DNA of 64,000 nt, taken from contig JAHLWZ010000790.1 in NCBI GenBank assembly GCA_020536535.1, forward strand, positions 310,001 through 374,000. Direction: 5' to 3'. The notes under the pieces are model-generated. The model had not been told where the DNA came from and ran no database searches. It saw only the letters and a program-made list of their open reading frames with translations. The stretch comes from Pelomyxa schiedti. Lineage: Eukaryota > Evosea > Pelobiontida > Pelomyxidae. Positions 47,601-59,769 of this stretch are shown here, piece after piece. The translations under genes were made by a program, and so were the position numbers. Numbering within the stretch: the first letter of the stretch is position 1; every line of letters begins with the position of its first letter.

Positions 47601-47941
47601 TTGTGTCATGGCACGAGTTATTGGACACTAGCAGCGTGCAAAGGCTGGCATTTGACAACATTCTCAACATGAAACTCCTCCCACACTTAAAGACCCTCAG
47701 CGCACCCAAAGATGCCTTGCTCGTCTGTGAGCACATCGTAAACTCCGTCCCGCCAAGCTGGCTACCTGACCACAAGGTGTTAAGTAATTCGTCACCCACA
47801 ACGGCCTCGGCACCAGCACCCTCGTTTCTCCTGCTTCTGGCTGATTTTGTGCGCATACACCTGTCTATGGCACTGGCGCCTTCCACGCGTGGCGCGCCCA
47901 ACACCAACTTGACAAACTTGCTGCAGAAACTTTATGGGTGA
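44608..47941 (+). CDS. PAXBP1: GCFC-family protein, PAXBP1-like
   Basis: ATG 44608 (MKRTFRRKQQHSADDDNVTP). The disordered N-terminus contains LLSFGEDEEP, TGQYTPDKLADLRR and EVQLWVNEQIKKG, which match conserved patches of PAXBP1/GCFC2. A coiled-coil stretch follows (about 46190-46620; EERVMQIEAQRSLTRLQASE). The GCFC domain (about 46830-47940) reads AVFEEWKKNDPYSYRQAYVS, FEMLQWDPLFNISFDNYEW, SLVPTLVEKVVIPRV, CWDPYSRTQ and SWLPDHKVL, and ends NLLQKLYG. Family role: partner of the intron-lariat spliceosome disassembly machinery (with TFIP11/DHX15); in animals it was named as a Pax3/7 partner. At least twelve introns. It ends 50 bases from the two-RRM gene, tail to tail. Confidence 0.88.
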
Positions 47942-47991
47942 GGAAAAAAAAAACCTCTTGCTTTTTTTTTAGTTGTTCTTGTTGAGAGGAC

Positions 47992-50133
47992 TTAACTGCT
48001 GGTGGTGGTGTTTGTGTTTGGGTCGGTGGGAGGTGTGCACCTAATTGTGTTTAGTTCCCGGCGATTTGTACAGTTATGTGAATGGGGAACGCACATAGAG
48101 TCTGGTTGAGCGACACACGACTCGGGGAGAGGGACGGGAGCGACACCCTGAGTGAGGTACTGGAAAGAAATTAATTAAGGAAAAGTGGGGGTGAAAAAGA
48201 AACCTCTCTATCTTGGGGGTAGTAATACTCTCCTGAGGGTGTAATGTAATTACTGGAGGAAAGAGACGAAGTGAAACTTACGAGGGTACATGGCGTACTG
48301 GTCGTGGTATGGCTGTGGGGAATGTGTGACTAAGATGGTAAAGGGGGAGAGCCTATGCATACTTTGCCGAAGTTAACTTTGAAAGGCGCACCGCCAAGGG
48401 TTTTGCCCTGTAAACCTTGAACGGCATCTGAAGCCTCTTTTTCGGTTTGGTAATTGATGAAGCAGCACCTACAAAGAGGTCACAATACATTGCGGCTAAG
48501 CAGACAGGGAAGGAACGTGCTTGTTCTTTGGGAGGCACTTCAATGACACAATTGTCCCAAAATGTTCCGCTAGGCTCCTTATTTCATCTTCTGAAGTTGT
48601 TGCCAAGTCTCCTACCCACACAGCCCTACTAGGAGGATTGGGGACAAGAGGTGCACGTGTGTAAAAAGCAGTTGGTGCACCATACCCAGTGGAAGAGGTG
48701 GGCTGGGATAGGTTAGATTTTTCATTTGAGTAAAAACAAGCACAACCGGTTGCCTTGGTTTACGGAAATGAACAGATAATACGTGTTCATGGAAATTTAA
48801 CTCATGGAATTTAGCCTTCGCCTTTTGTGCTTGTTCCACTGAATCCAGTGTAACGAATGCACAAAACCTGCAAGCTTTCAGAAAAGAGGAGGGGGGAAAA
48901 AAAGAGCATACTTGTCGGATTTGATAGTAACCGCTACATTTTCACAAAACTCACGGAATAATGCTTTAATATCATCTTCTGAGATGTTGTCACCTATATT
49001 CCCCACCCACAATTCCTTGGATGGAACTTCTGGTGTGGACTATGTCACAATGAGCCAAAGGTACAAAGCACACCCCGACATACCACTTTTGGAAGAAACG
49101 AGCGTAATGTCAAAGGTTTTGGGCCAGAGTGTTTCACATTCTTTCCGTGCCCTTGTGTGGTTTGTTGTGGTGCCTGATGAGGCTCTGGCCGCTTGCTCCT
49201 AAGTTTTGTGTGTTTGTTCTTGCTTTCGGCAAGAGAAGGGAAGTTTGCATCGCCTGTTGGGAGAGGTTCCTCTTCAGCAGCAGAGCTTTTGGTGTTACAG
49301 TTGAGAAATTGTTGACAGTAATGTTAAATCTCACCCAGTAGTATGAGAAATGGAAATCTTCTCTATTTGGTTGGATAAATCGGCTGCAGTTTCTGGGGCC
49401 TTTCCAATTTCTTGTGTGGGTGGCTGTGGCCGTTGGGTTACATTGCGCGTTTGTTGGCGTATAGTAGGGTGATGTGGTTGAGTAGTTGCTTGGTGAAGCA
49501 CCTGCCCTTGATGGGTGGTATAAGTTTGTGCGTCTTGTGGCTGTGTAGATTGTTGATCTTGCTGATTATATTTCCTGAACAGTCTGTTTGGATACTGTTG
49601 TGCTTGCTGGGAAGGAATAAATAACCTAGAGGTAACGTGAAGAACGGTACATACATTGTACGGATAAGGTAGATATGGCGGTATAAGTGGAACATTATAG
49701 GGGTAGAACCCATACGGGGGCCAGCCACCTTGCACCATTGGATACAGACCTCTTTCGGCCCCACTACTGGCACCAGTTTGTGATTGCGCGGGTGCATTAA
49801 ATCCACCCGAGGATGTACCACTTTGGTCCGCTGAGGAATTGCGTGCTTCAGTCGGGGGTGTTGTTTCCACTTTGGGTGAAATGGGGGATGTGCTCGGCAT
49901 GGATAACATTGTGGATGGCTTTGGTGTAGGATAGAAGACACCCTTCGAGTAGAAACCCGGAAGGCCAGGTTGAATACGAGGAGGAGGGTAGTACGGCATA
50001 TTTGGATCTATGTACTGTGGGTAAAACTGTCCCCCATAGGGCTGAATACCAGAGAAACAAACGTGAGACTTGGGTTGAAAAAAATAAAAAAAAAGTCGTT
50101 TACTTGTAAGTCTGGCTGCCCGTTGCTGTACAT
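47992..50133 (-). CDS. Two-RRM RNA-binding protein with Tyr/Pro/Gln-rich N-terminus
   Basis: ATG 50133 (MYSNGQPDLQ), then an intron to PYGGQFYPQYIDPNMPYYPP. The first half is Tyr/Pro/Gln/Ser-rich low complexity. A linker has GDANFPSLAESKNK. RRM1 reads ELWVGNIGDNISEDDIKALF with FCAFVTLDSVEQAQKAK; RRM2 reads AVWVGDLATTSEDEIRSLAE with CCFINYQTEKEASDAVQGLQ and APFKVNFGK. Downstream exons (PYHDQYAMYPR, EYYYPQDRE, YLTQGVAPVPLPES) are my best joins and less certain; the stop is at 47992-47994. Likely a cytoplasmic mRNA-binding or granule protein given the prion-like N-terminus, but no orthologue was recognised. Confidence 0.75.
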
Positions 50134-50397
50134 TCACAAAAAGGGATCTGTGTGTTGCACATCAGAAAGAAAGGAAGATCGGTAGATCTCGACGCATTAC
50201 CACGAGGCACTGCCCTTCGGCTCCGGGCCTTTGTTGTATGTTTTTCTTTTGGTTTACTTTCCCAGATCTTCCAAGAATGATGATTGACACCTTAGGATAG
50301 TTGAGGGGCAATTGCATGTCCCAAACGACGGGAAATAGAAAAAAATGCTAATCGACGGTCTAAGAGGCAAAAGAGGAAAAATAAGCAATCGAAGGTG
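50134..50397. promoter_or_regulatory. Divergent spacer, two-RRM gene / ERCC8
   Basis: 264 bases between head-to-head starts. No motif recognised. Confidence 0.35.
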
Positions 50398-52099
50398 ATG
50401 CTACGTGCGCTTCTGTTGCGCGAGATTGGGGCGATGCGGCCGGTTTTGTTTCGTCATACGATGTGTGGCAGAGATTCTATGCTTCTAGCTCCAAAGTGCA
50501 TTCTATTTCGTTTAGTTTGTTTTTTTTTTTTTTTTTTGACCAAAGAAAAAGTCCTACTAAAGACGTTCAAGTACCAACAAGCCTACCAATTCGTTGGCTT
50601 GACATTGATCAGGCTGAAGGGCGTTAGTATGCATTTTATTCCCTTTCCGGAAATTTGAACACTTTGCAGTTTACTTGCTGGAGGGACTGATTCTTGTATC
50701 AGTGTCATTGATGTTGCATCTTGCAAATCACCCATAGAACCGTTGTTTACAACTGCCAGGTATGGCTCTTCTTGCCACAAGGCCAATATTTACCCTTTAT
50801 TCATTCATGCAGTGATGAAGGAGCAATGGTGAACATGGTGCAGTGGTTCCCACATGACTCTGGTGCATTTGTCTCAACATCACCTGATGGTGTCATCAAG
50901 CTGTGGGATACAAATAGCCAACAGGTAGCATTTCTAAAGCTTTTATTTAAGGCTGATATTCTGCTCTTAGGTGGTATCAAAGTTCCAGCCAGTGTCCCGC
51001 ATAAACTGTGCATCAATTTCCCCACAGATGTCAACTCACATGCTAATAGCTGGTTTTAACCTTACTCAAACATAATTCTGTAACTCTACTTATAGTTGGT
51101 ACTGAAACGGCTCACGTACAACTATGTGACCTTCGATCTGGTATGGGGTCGCACACCCTTATGGGTATGTGCCCCTTTTACTTTAGAGAAAGACCATGAC
51201 CACGTTCTTTTATGTTCACTGTAGGACATTCCAAGGAAGTTAAGTCTGTTTCCTGGCAACCAGCTAATGAGTATATCCTCGCTTCTGGTTCTTTTGATCA
51301 AAGTATAAGACTATGGGATATACGGTTTGCTTATGTAATGGTTGTCCTTTTCACACTCTATTAGACGGGCTGGTGCCTATATAATACTTGACCAGAGCAA
51401 TCACTCAACTGAACGTTTGCACTGTGCTACGCTTAAAAGCCGAAGTTAGTCTCCATCTCAAATGCATTCATTAACATCCTATTAAGGTAGCAAGCCACAA
51501 CCAATTCGTTCACACAATGGGTGCATCAATTCCTTGCATTTCTCATCTGATGGGCATTACCTGTTTAGCAGTGGTTTGTAACTTCTACCACCATATGTAA
51601 TGATAGGTATAAGGCACTGACTGCCAGATGCGTGTATGGGACCCTGAAAATGGGAAAAACTGTCTTGTAGAGTCATTTTCCTCCACCCAATCATAACTGA
51701 AACACAGGTAAACTTTGGTCGGATAAACAATCCATCACTACTTTCCCTTCAAATTACATCCTCAATCAACAATTATCTGGTGTACCATCCCGAAAAAAAT
51801 GCTGTGCATGCCTTCAATATCAGTACAGGTGAGAAGTTCGCAAGCTACACTGCCCATTTCGCCCAAGTGAATTGTTGTGTGTACAACCCTTGTCAAGAGG
51901 TTTTCCCCCTAAGTGTTGCAACATCTCATTTGAAAAAGGAACTGTACAGTTCTGGTGAGGATCACCAAATAGTGATTTGGAGTCCCCAAAACCATCGTTG
52001 CAATCAAGTTAGTAAACTGTGTCATCCTACCCCAGCTAACATCCCACAAAGAAAAGTAAAGTGGATGCAGAAGACACTTGGAGTGATATTAATGAGTGA
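50398..52099 (+). CDS. ERCC8: WD40 DNA-repair protein CSA
   Basis: Start ATG 50398 (MLRALLLREIG), then a T-rich intron. Blocks parallel human CSA: LDIDQAEGRYLLAGGTDSC (donor GTATGC at about 50631), VQWFPHDSGAFVSTSPDG, KLWDTNSQQ, VGTETAHVQLCDLRSG, GHSKEVKSVSWQPANEYIL, IRLWDIRRAGAYIILDQ, HNGCINSLHFSSDGHYL, TDCQMRVWDPENGKNCLVN, VNCCVYNPCQEELYSSGEDH and the tail VDAEDTWSDINE. This is a seven-bladed WD40 protein that recruits the CRL4 ubiquitin ligase to RNA polymerase II stalled at DNA damage (transcription-coupled repair). About ten short introns. The end at 52099 is 52 bases from the next gene's stop. Confidence 0.92.
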
Positions 52100-52151
52100 A
52101 CTTGTAAAACTAGAACACCTAATTTATTGGTATAATCTCCATTCCCCACTC

Positions 52152-55100
52152 CTACCATGAGCGAAGGTCTGTCTCTGACTTACCAATAGGCAATGGGGGA
52201 TTTCTATCAAGCCAAGATGGCCCCTTCCCAATTATTGCCATCCCAGTTGCCAGATCATGCTCTGGCCCATATACACGCACTGCGATTCCCTTTGCCTGCT
52301 TCAGCACCAAGGCGGCAAATGCCTGAACCATATTGGCACTAAGGCCCAGGGATTCTTCCAACACTCTGTCACCTCCTTTCTTGCCAGTCATGGTCTCATA
52401 CATGCGGAAGAGCAGCTGGGCCAATTTACTAAGGCATATGGCTACCTTGGGATCACCTGGGCCTATTGTGGAGTCATAGATGTTGAGTGCCTTGAGCCGC
52501 AGTAGAATTCCTTTCTCATATTCACCAGTGTTGTTAAAAACACCCCCCAGCATACTGGAGATAGAACAATTTTAGAAATGTAATTGTAACTTAAGAAATT
52601 TGGTTTTGTTGTTGGAGTGTACCTGAGAGTATCTGCAATTTCAGTGGGCCCTTGATGGTTCCTGAGTTTGCTTTGTAATGACTTGTTGTACAATTCTTCC
52701 CCAATATCAAATTGATGGTCCTGGCTTATTGGTTAGGACAATTTTCTTACGCAACAGACGGAAAAAGAAAATGTACCCAGATACATAACTGAGCATAGTT
52801 ATCTGCAACACTAGATTCGAGTGTTGAATGGGTTGGAAACCGCTCGTCAACTAAATGTACTCATTGGTGTGCATTGGGGATTCAAAGAGTACTAACTTGG
52901 AATTCTGTCTAGAACGTGAAGTGCTTGTTGATAGTACCACACGGCTTCATCCATTTCATCTCCACTCCTTTGGAATGTATTTCAATAGTTGTTCATGATT
53001 ATTTGGAGAGGAAAAGCTAGGAAGGAACCTCCGGAAGTACCCACAATTTGAGTACCGTGCGCGTGCATTTAGACACATGCTACAGCTCTGAGCTGCGAGT
53101 GAAAGGATATTGGCACATGAATACTGATCCTGAACGGATTTGGCAGCGCCAACCCACACACCAACTTGGGACTTCGACAAGTATTTCGTCACTCTTGCTG
53201 GGAAGACTTCATAGAGCATTGAGAGTACTCTTTCAAGAAGTGTGAAGTCAGCCTCACTATTTACTTTCTCAATCAGAGAGGTCATTACGTTGTAACTGTG
53301 AGCAGTCAACAGCTAGAAAATAATATATGTGGTAAGTACTTTTGATAACAGATGCCTCTCAGTATTGTGATATTGGTGGTATCATCCAACATCTTTTTGA
53401 AAACACGAGGGTTGGAAACCCACTCTTGTGCACGTTGTTCATTTTTGAGCTTACCCAAAAGTTGACCATACTCTGTCATCATTCTTGGATGATCAGGGGC
53501 ATAAAGCCTTGAAAGAACTGTGGCCAAAGAGTTGTGCACTTCAGTTTTTTCATTGTTGTCATTGTCATTGAGATATCGCTTTGAAACAGCTACTTTTAGT
53601 GCTTCACTTTTGATTCTCCTGATCCCGTTTGTACTTGCGGAGTTCATTAAAAAAGGCTCCAACGCTAGTGCAAAGCGGAACCACAGCGCGTGCGTTGTGT
53701 TTCCAATGGTCACAATTTCGTCATCTGTTAGGCCACTGTGTGAAGACACAAGATGTACTAATATGACTTTCACTACTCCGGTGGGCACAGTGTAGTCTGC
53801 TTCCCACTGCTTGAGGAACAGTTGCATTAATTTCCAAAGGGAATCTTGTGAGAGGCATTCTTCAAGTTGTGCTGAAAGAGTTTCAAAGACACCATAAATC
53901 CGGAGGTAATCAAGTACTGTCTGAGTGATGATTATTTACCTCCCAAATTGGGGTCGTACCTTCAAATGCAGGGGATTTCCAGTTCGTGCATTTTTGCATA
54001 GGATCTCTAGTTTCTGCTGATCTAGTCGCTTTGAGTGATATGAGAGGTAGTTTGAAGCAAAAGACTGCTTTTGCGGTTCTGTGAATAAAGCCATGGTGTG
54101 CAACACAGTAGTTTTGTTGGTTTTCCGAGGTGTGTAATGTATACACCCCGGTGCCGCGACGGAAAAAACAACGGCGTTAGGAAGATTTTCAGGGAAAAGC
54201 TCGATGTTGGGGGTATTTAGTTGGTCGGTTGAATCGATGATTACCACAACACTAACTGGGGAAGAGGAAGGGATCTCCCTGAATATAGCGATGATATTAT
54301 CATGTGTAAGCTGTGTATTCGGAGGAATTGCCATGGTTATCCCGTAACGTTTCTTTATTAGAGTGCAGACGCGCCGCACAACTTCGGAGCCAATGGAACT
54401 GCGAAAAGAGGTAGAGCATGAGTGATAAATGACAAATAGATCTCTGTCAGAAAAAGCTTTCTCTGCGTGAACTTTCCAGTTGCACAGTAGTGTGGATTTT
54501 CCACTACCTTCAGGGCTATAGATAATGACAGACTTCTCTTCTCTAATACATTCATCAAGAAAGAGAAACTCTTCGTCTCTTGGAGTCCAGTAGCTACATT
54601 GGTGGGATTTCACAAAAGCTGCTTGCCTGGCTTCTTCACCACGTTCACTATTCTGGTTTCCTTCAGAGTCAAGCGGGAAATCCTGCTCAATGGCATTTTT
54701 CAGAAATTCAATGCATAGATCTCCCAATTCAGTAGGATCGGAATAATTGTATACTGGTAACCCTGAAGAAATTATTCTGGTCTTTAAAGAGTGTAGTCTC
54801 TCTTCTGCTTCTGATAAAGGATCAAAGGACTAGACACAGTAGTTTTTGTCATACCAGGGCTTTCTGCTGCATAAATCCTTTGTTCTTCTTCACTCAATTT
54901 TGTGACAAACCCAAATTTGTTTCTCAAGAAAAACCCAGCATGTTTGGCTGATGTTACATCATTCAAAGCACCATGAAGAATTTCCAACTCTGTAACTGAA
55001 CTGTCCAGGGTGTTTTGAATCCAAGGAAATCCACAATCCTCTGCTTGTCTAAACGACTTTGTCAGCGTTGCAGAGTTCTCCCCAGAAGTACATCTATTAA

Positions 55101-56360
55101 GTGAAGTTCAGTAATCGCAGTTAGCCAAAAAAGCTGCAGCCCACCTAGACCATCCATATCTCTCCCCAAGCATACAAAGAAAGTACGGCTTGCACCTTTC
55201 TACCTGAACTGACATCAGTAACGTAAATAGAGGGGGGAGGGATCCACCTGCTCAAGGCATACGCGTATTGTATCCCCGCCAAGTGTTTCCTCTTCAGTGA
55301 TACCCCACCTCAAGTCAACAAAAGAAATAGAGATATCTTGCCCTTGAAATATACGCTGGAGCTCTGGGAAAACCCTTTTGGCAAGAACATTCCTCTCACT
55401 GACAAAATCTCGAAATGTTGACGAACAAAAAACCTAACAGGGAATGAAAACGCCGATTGGGGCTAGTGCATGGGATAGTGCCTTCACAACTCGGGGGGTC
55501 GAATCACTGCCCAAGGGTAGGTTCCTATGATGTTCCAGTGCAAGTAAACCAAAGTCATCTATAGATTGTGCAGGAGCTGCAAGGGACAAAGAGCTACTAG
55601 AATGTTGAGACCATGACAGAAGCAGTGACTGCAAATCAGGGTCCAAAAAAGAGTATGTCAGTTCTGTAATTGTACTAGTATCCATGGACGTTGCACCAGA
55701 AGTGAGTTCAAGACTGAGTTCAGGGTCTAAGTTCTCCAGCTCTGCACAAAATTCTGGTTTTGAACACAAGTACTCCTTGAGTGCAGACTTTTTTTTTTAA
55801 GAAAGAAAAGGGCTTGGGCTTTTTCACCAACAAATTAGAAAGGAAAAAAATAAATGCCATAAAACAGCACAAAAGAAAAGAGAAAACAGAAAACGGCGTA
55901 GGGAAGAAACCCCAGCAGCAGCAACGAGTTGTATTCTATTCGCAACGAAAGTATCGCTATCCCTAGCCAACAACTTAAACCTCCTACACGCGTCCAATAC
56001 AGTGTTCCCCATCCTCACGTCCCACCCAACGAAGCCCTGCCACGCCGACTCTCCCCTTCCCCCCTTGCCCTCCTTCCCCGTGCTCGTGCTCGTGCTCGTG
56101 CGGGGCGCATCGCTGGGGGGCTTGGTCTCCGCCGTCGCAGCCGCCGCTTCGGGTTCGGTAGGGGCGTCGGCGGCGGCGCCGGGGCGTTGCTGGAGCAGCT
56201 CGCTGTTCTTGTGGAGCATCTGGACGGCCTCTTGCACGGCCTCGCGGGATCGGCCCGGCACCAGGTCGATGTTGTCGGCCAGGCACTCGAGGTCGTCCAG
56301 AAGCGGCCACATTTCGTCCAGGGTCGTGGGTTCCTTGCGTATCGTCGGGCGTTGCGCCAT
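52152..56360 (-). CDS. DUF4062 - NACHT-like P-loop NTPase - TPR protein (NPHP3/NWD-like)
   Basis: ATG 56360 (MAQRPTIRKEPTTLDEMWP). The GC-rich first exon encodes a helical, Ala/Pro/Thr-rich region. An intron (about 55795-55920) leads to SALKEYLCSKPEF. DUF4062 spans about 55230-55480: PRVFCSSTFRDFVSERNVLA, SFVDLRWGITEEE and VCLEQVDPSP. The NTPase follows (about 54130-54560) with Walker A YSPEGSGKSTLL and Walker B VVVIIDSTDQL. A helical region leads to C-terminal repeats (GEYEKGILLRLKALNIYDST) typical of TPRs. Proteins of this layout include nephrocystin-3 and NWD/TEP1-like STAND NTPases, which act as switch-like scaffolds. Whether this one serves cilia, immunity-like sensing or something else cannot be told. 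The stop is at 52152-52154, and the gene has more than ten introns. Confidence 0.8.
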
Positions 56361-56618
56361 GTGCCCTTTGAATAGGTGGTTTCTTAGTGACAAAAAACCG
56401 TTATTCTGCGAGGTGGATGTCCTCCTTTTCGATCGTCTGGGAAGGAACTTTTTTTTGGAAAAAAATCCCATTTGGTGAGATATCAGGTATTAGCATGACA
56501 GGGTGTTTGTTGTTCCTGGGCCCACATATGCTACGAATTTGACCACTCCTTCGACGTCTGCTTCGATGCGTTGTGTTCTGTGTTATGGTGAGTTTGGGGA
56601 GTTTGGGGAAAGGAGGTA
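56361..56618. other. Spacer between two same-strand genes
   Basis: 258 bases between the glycosidase stop (56619) and the NTPase start (56360). It should hold the glycosidase 3' end and the NTPase promoter. An A/T-rich stretch lies near 56445-56470. Nothing else recognised. Confidence 0.35.
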
Positions 56619-59600
56619 TTACATTCCACTAGGTGATTGAACCAATTTGTAGTAAACCATTGGATGCAGGTGTCCAATGGTGAAATACTTTTTTCCATCC
56701 CCAGGCAAGTTTGAAAGTACTACTAGATCAGTGGAATACGAGATAGTCACAGGAAGGCTGCCGGTGCCCATGGTATAGTAGTACGACGTGCGGGAGAGTG
56801 GATTTACTGTGATGTTGTTTATTCCTAAATCAATGCCGTAAGCGACCTGTGAAAAGCGTTGTTAAGTCGCGTGTGTTTTGTTGTTTTCATTTACCTCATG
56901 TATCAGTTGAACCAGCGTTTCTGGGTATTCATGATAATAGGGGTTGTGTGTTGGCTTCGCTTCACATGTGTACCGCTCATAGAGCCATGTGCTATCAAAG
57001 AGATCATTGACCAAAGGCTGCAGCAGTAGTGATTCAAAGGTAGTTGCGTCTTGTACCTGGGTGTTGCAGTGAATGTTTACGCACTGGAGAAGTGATAAAG
57101 GATACAGCATAACGAGCATGCGCATCAGCCCACCCAATTCTGCCCATTGTCACAGCTGAATCACCAGTGTTGCCATTGTAGCAGTTCTAAAATGAAGCTT
57201 ACATGGAAAAGCTGAAAGGAAGTGGGAGTATACTGCAGCGTCATAATACACCTCAGACACATATGTAGCACGTGCATGGGTGCAAGGTCCCGCATCTACA
57301 CGTTTTAAAATCTTCAGCCAGGTTTCAGTGCTATCCGAAAGATTAAAAGAAAAAGAAAACCTTTGTTGCAAGATCGGAGGATGGGATATTGAATGCAACA
57401 GCTAACAAGTTAGAATCGTAATCAACAAAATCCCTTGTGGTACCATCAGGATTCTAGCAGGTTTTAGTTGTGATCCCTCGTAGGGGTGTTACCAGTTGTG
57501 TGATATAGTGGTCTCCATCTGGTGAGAGTAGGAGAGAGTTGATTGCAGAAGCCATGTTAGAGGCATAGTCCCTAAGTTGATCTGCAGCTGAGGGGTTGTT
57601 CAAGAAAATTTCTAGTTCAGCCATTTCTTACAAATTTGTCAGAAATTTAAAAAAAAAAATAGTCCTGACCTCGGAAGAGATAAACAAGTAGAGAATTAGT
57701 ATCAGATGTATAATTGTTGCGTATGAAGACATCGATCCACAGAGGGCCTAAATAATTTTAACATTCCCTGTGATTGTCATGGCTAAAACCTGGGGCCAGA
57801 ACAAGGTCATTGGGGGAAATTAGATTGGTGAGAAAAGAGACAGCCTTCCTAATGGTCTCAATATCTTCCCGTCAAGTTAACATAAGTGGTTAATGATATG
57901 GTATCTACTCTCTGAAAGCCACTCATAATCCCCAGTAATTTTTACGTATCTATTTGTGTTAAAAAACCAAAAAAAAAAAAAAAGGCAGGGGCGAGTACTC
58001 AAGAGCTGCAAGGGTCCAGAAACAGTTCGGGCCTGTCTGAGTTGCCCCTTTTTAGCAGTGAGAATGACCATATTCACTTCGTTTGACACACCACTAATGG
58101 CTATATAGGTCGGCTCATTCACAATAAAGTGGTGAGGAATTTGTCCTGTTTCAAGGATGTAATCGCCAGATAGCTCCACCAATTTACGTGCTTCGTTGTG
58201 TAAGAAAGGATCTCCTGAGTACAGAAGAGATGTTACACAGAACCAGGTGTCTGATTGCACTCAAGTAAATTGATTGCGTAACGTAATGTTATTAGTAACC
58301 AGGGTCGTAGAAGTTATACAAATCAGAATAGGAATGACTTGGGGTTGCAAGGGTGGGTGACATCTAGATCAATGAATGAATGAGGCATGTTTTCAGGAGG
58401 GAAAAAAAAAATACTTCTCCGGCTGTTTCGTTGTAGTAACTGACAAGTGCCCCAACGGCAGTCCCATATATGGAAGTGAGTCTGGCCCTAACATCGTCAA
58501 AGCAACTAGAAAAGAAAGGGTCAAATGGAATACAGTTGCGTAATTGTATACCACTCCAAATCTTCTTCAGGCGCCATACTTGAAGGAAAATCATACTCTG
58601 ATGCATAAATTTGCACAGCAACAGTCCATGACATAGTTGTGTCAATAGATAATTCGGGTGCATCTTGCCATTTCTGTGATAGGTCCCAGTTGTCACAGTC
58701 AGGGTATTCCCCAATTGAAATGATGTGAAACCCTGAACAAAATGAGCAAAATGAGGGACAATTCGCCCCTTCAACTCTATCATTCTCACCAGTTCGCATA
58801 AGCTGATCAGCCACAGTTGAACTGAAAGTTGTTGTCTTGGAGATTGCTGCTCCAGATGGCCATATCTCCACACTGCCCCCACCAAGTGCATACATTCGAT
58901 TCAACACGGGCCCATTGGTGGAAATTGAGCGACCTGGAGAATCCATCATTTGAATAACGCCCCTGTCATCAAACAGTGTATAAATGCTCTTGGGAACCAA
59001 GTAGCTAGGGAGAAGTCGGAAAAAAATAAGGAAAAAACCTGGAATTACATACAAAGCCAACTGTGAAGAAAGAATGGATGTGGATGTGACAGGTTGTACA
59101 ACCACAGACAAGTCCATATAACGAGAGGTTGATTCAAGGGACAAAGTCCAATCAGATGTGAGAGTGGGATTACCAGGGTCATCAACAACATTGTGCACAA
59201 CGACAGTGCTACCACTAGTGTCATTTCGCAGAACTTCCACCTTTTTGTTACGTTCAAATTGCAGTTGCAAAAAAAAGGATAGAGCTGAAAGGAGATGATA
59301 GAATCCACACTTACAGACAAGGAACTGGAGGCACCAAGAGATGATGCCGTAGTGTCATAGCCCAGCAGTGTTTTGTAGTTCATCTCCAACACAATTCCCT
59401 TGCGATTCAATGAATCCCGTTTTGGGGTTGATAACACATTTGGGGACTGCGAGAAATCCCCAGTGCCCAACACTGAGCCTTTGATAACATCGATGCATGG
59501 GTTGGCTAAATCAAACCTGGTTATATACAACGTTAAGGAACAGCTTGAGTAACAAATTGACACAGTAACTCTGAATGGAAAAAATTGTTTGACAATGTCA

Positions 59601-59691
59601 CACGGTCAGAGGTAATGACGAGATCCCCGGCCACAGTTGCCGTTAAAATTACAAAGACAACGGCCAACACAACCGCAAACGACGCCATCAT
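56619..59691 (-). CDS. Secreted six-hairpin glycosidase-like protein
   Basis: Tandem ATGs at 59691 and 59688 begin a signal peptide (MMASFAVVLAVVFVILTAT). The N-terminal half looks like a beta-sandwich (RNDTSGSTVVVHNV, DWTLSLESTSRYMDLSVVVQ, SIYTLFDDRGVIQMMDSPGR, GGGSVEIWPSGAAISKT). The C-terminal half has helical-toroid landmarks: GPNCFWTLAALEY joined to VKITGDYEWLSE, APGPLWIDVFIRNNYTSDTN, RDFVDYDSNLLAVAFNIPSS, YDAAVYSHFLS and SAVTMGRIGWADAHARYA. It ends VYYKLVQSPSGM at 56619. These resemble (alpha/alpha)6-barrel glycosidases and uncharacterised relatives. I cannot assign a GH number or a catalytic residue. Likely secreted or lysosomal carbohydrate breakdown. About a dozen introns. Confidence 0.7.
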
Positions 59692-59769
59692 CAATTTGAA
59701 GAAACTTTCAGAGAAATCTCGCGTAGGAGAAAAAAGGTTTTCATAAAACCAGTGTCTCTTGTATCAGTA

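Noticed and set aside
55929-56478. Plus-strand Arg/Leu- and Ser/Pro-rich frames
   Set aside because: Antisense of the GC-rich first exon of the DUF4062 gene.
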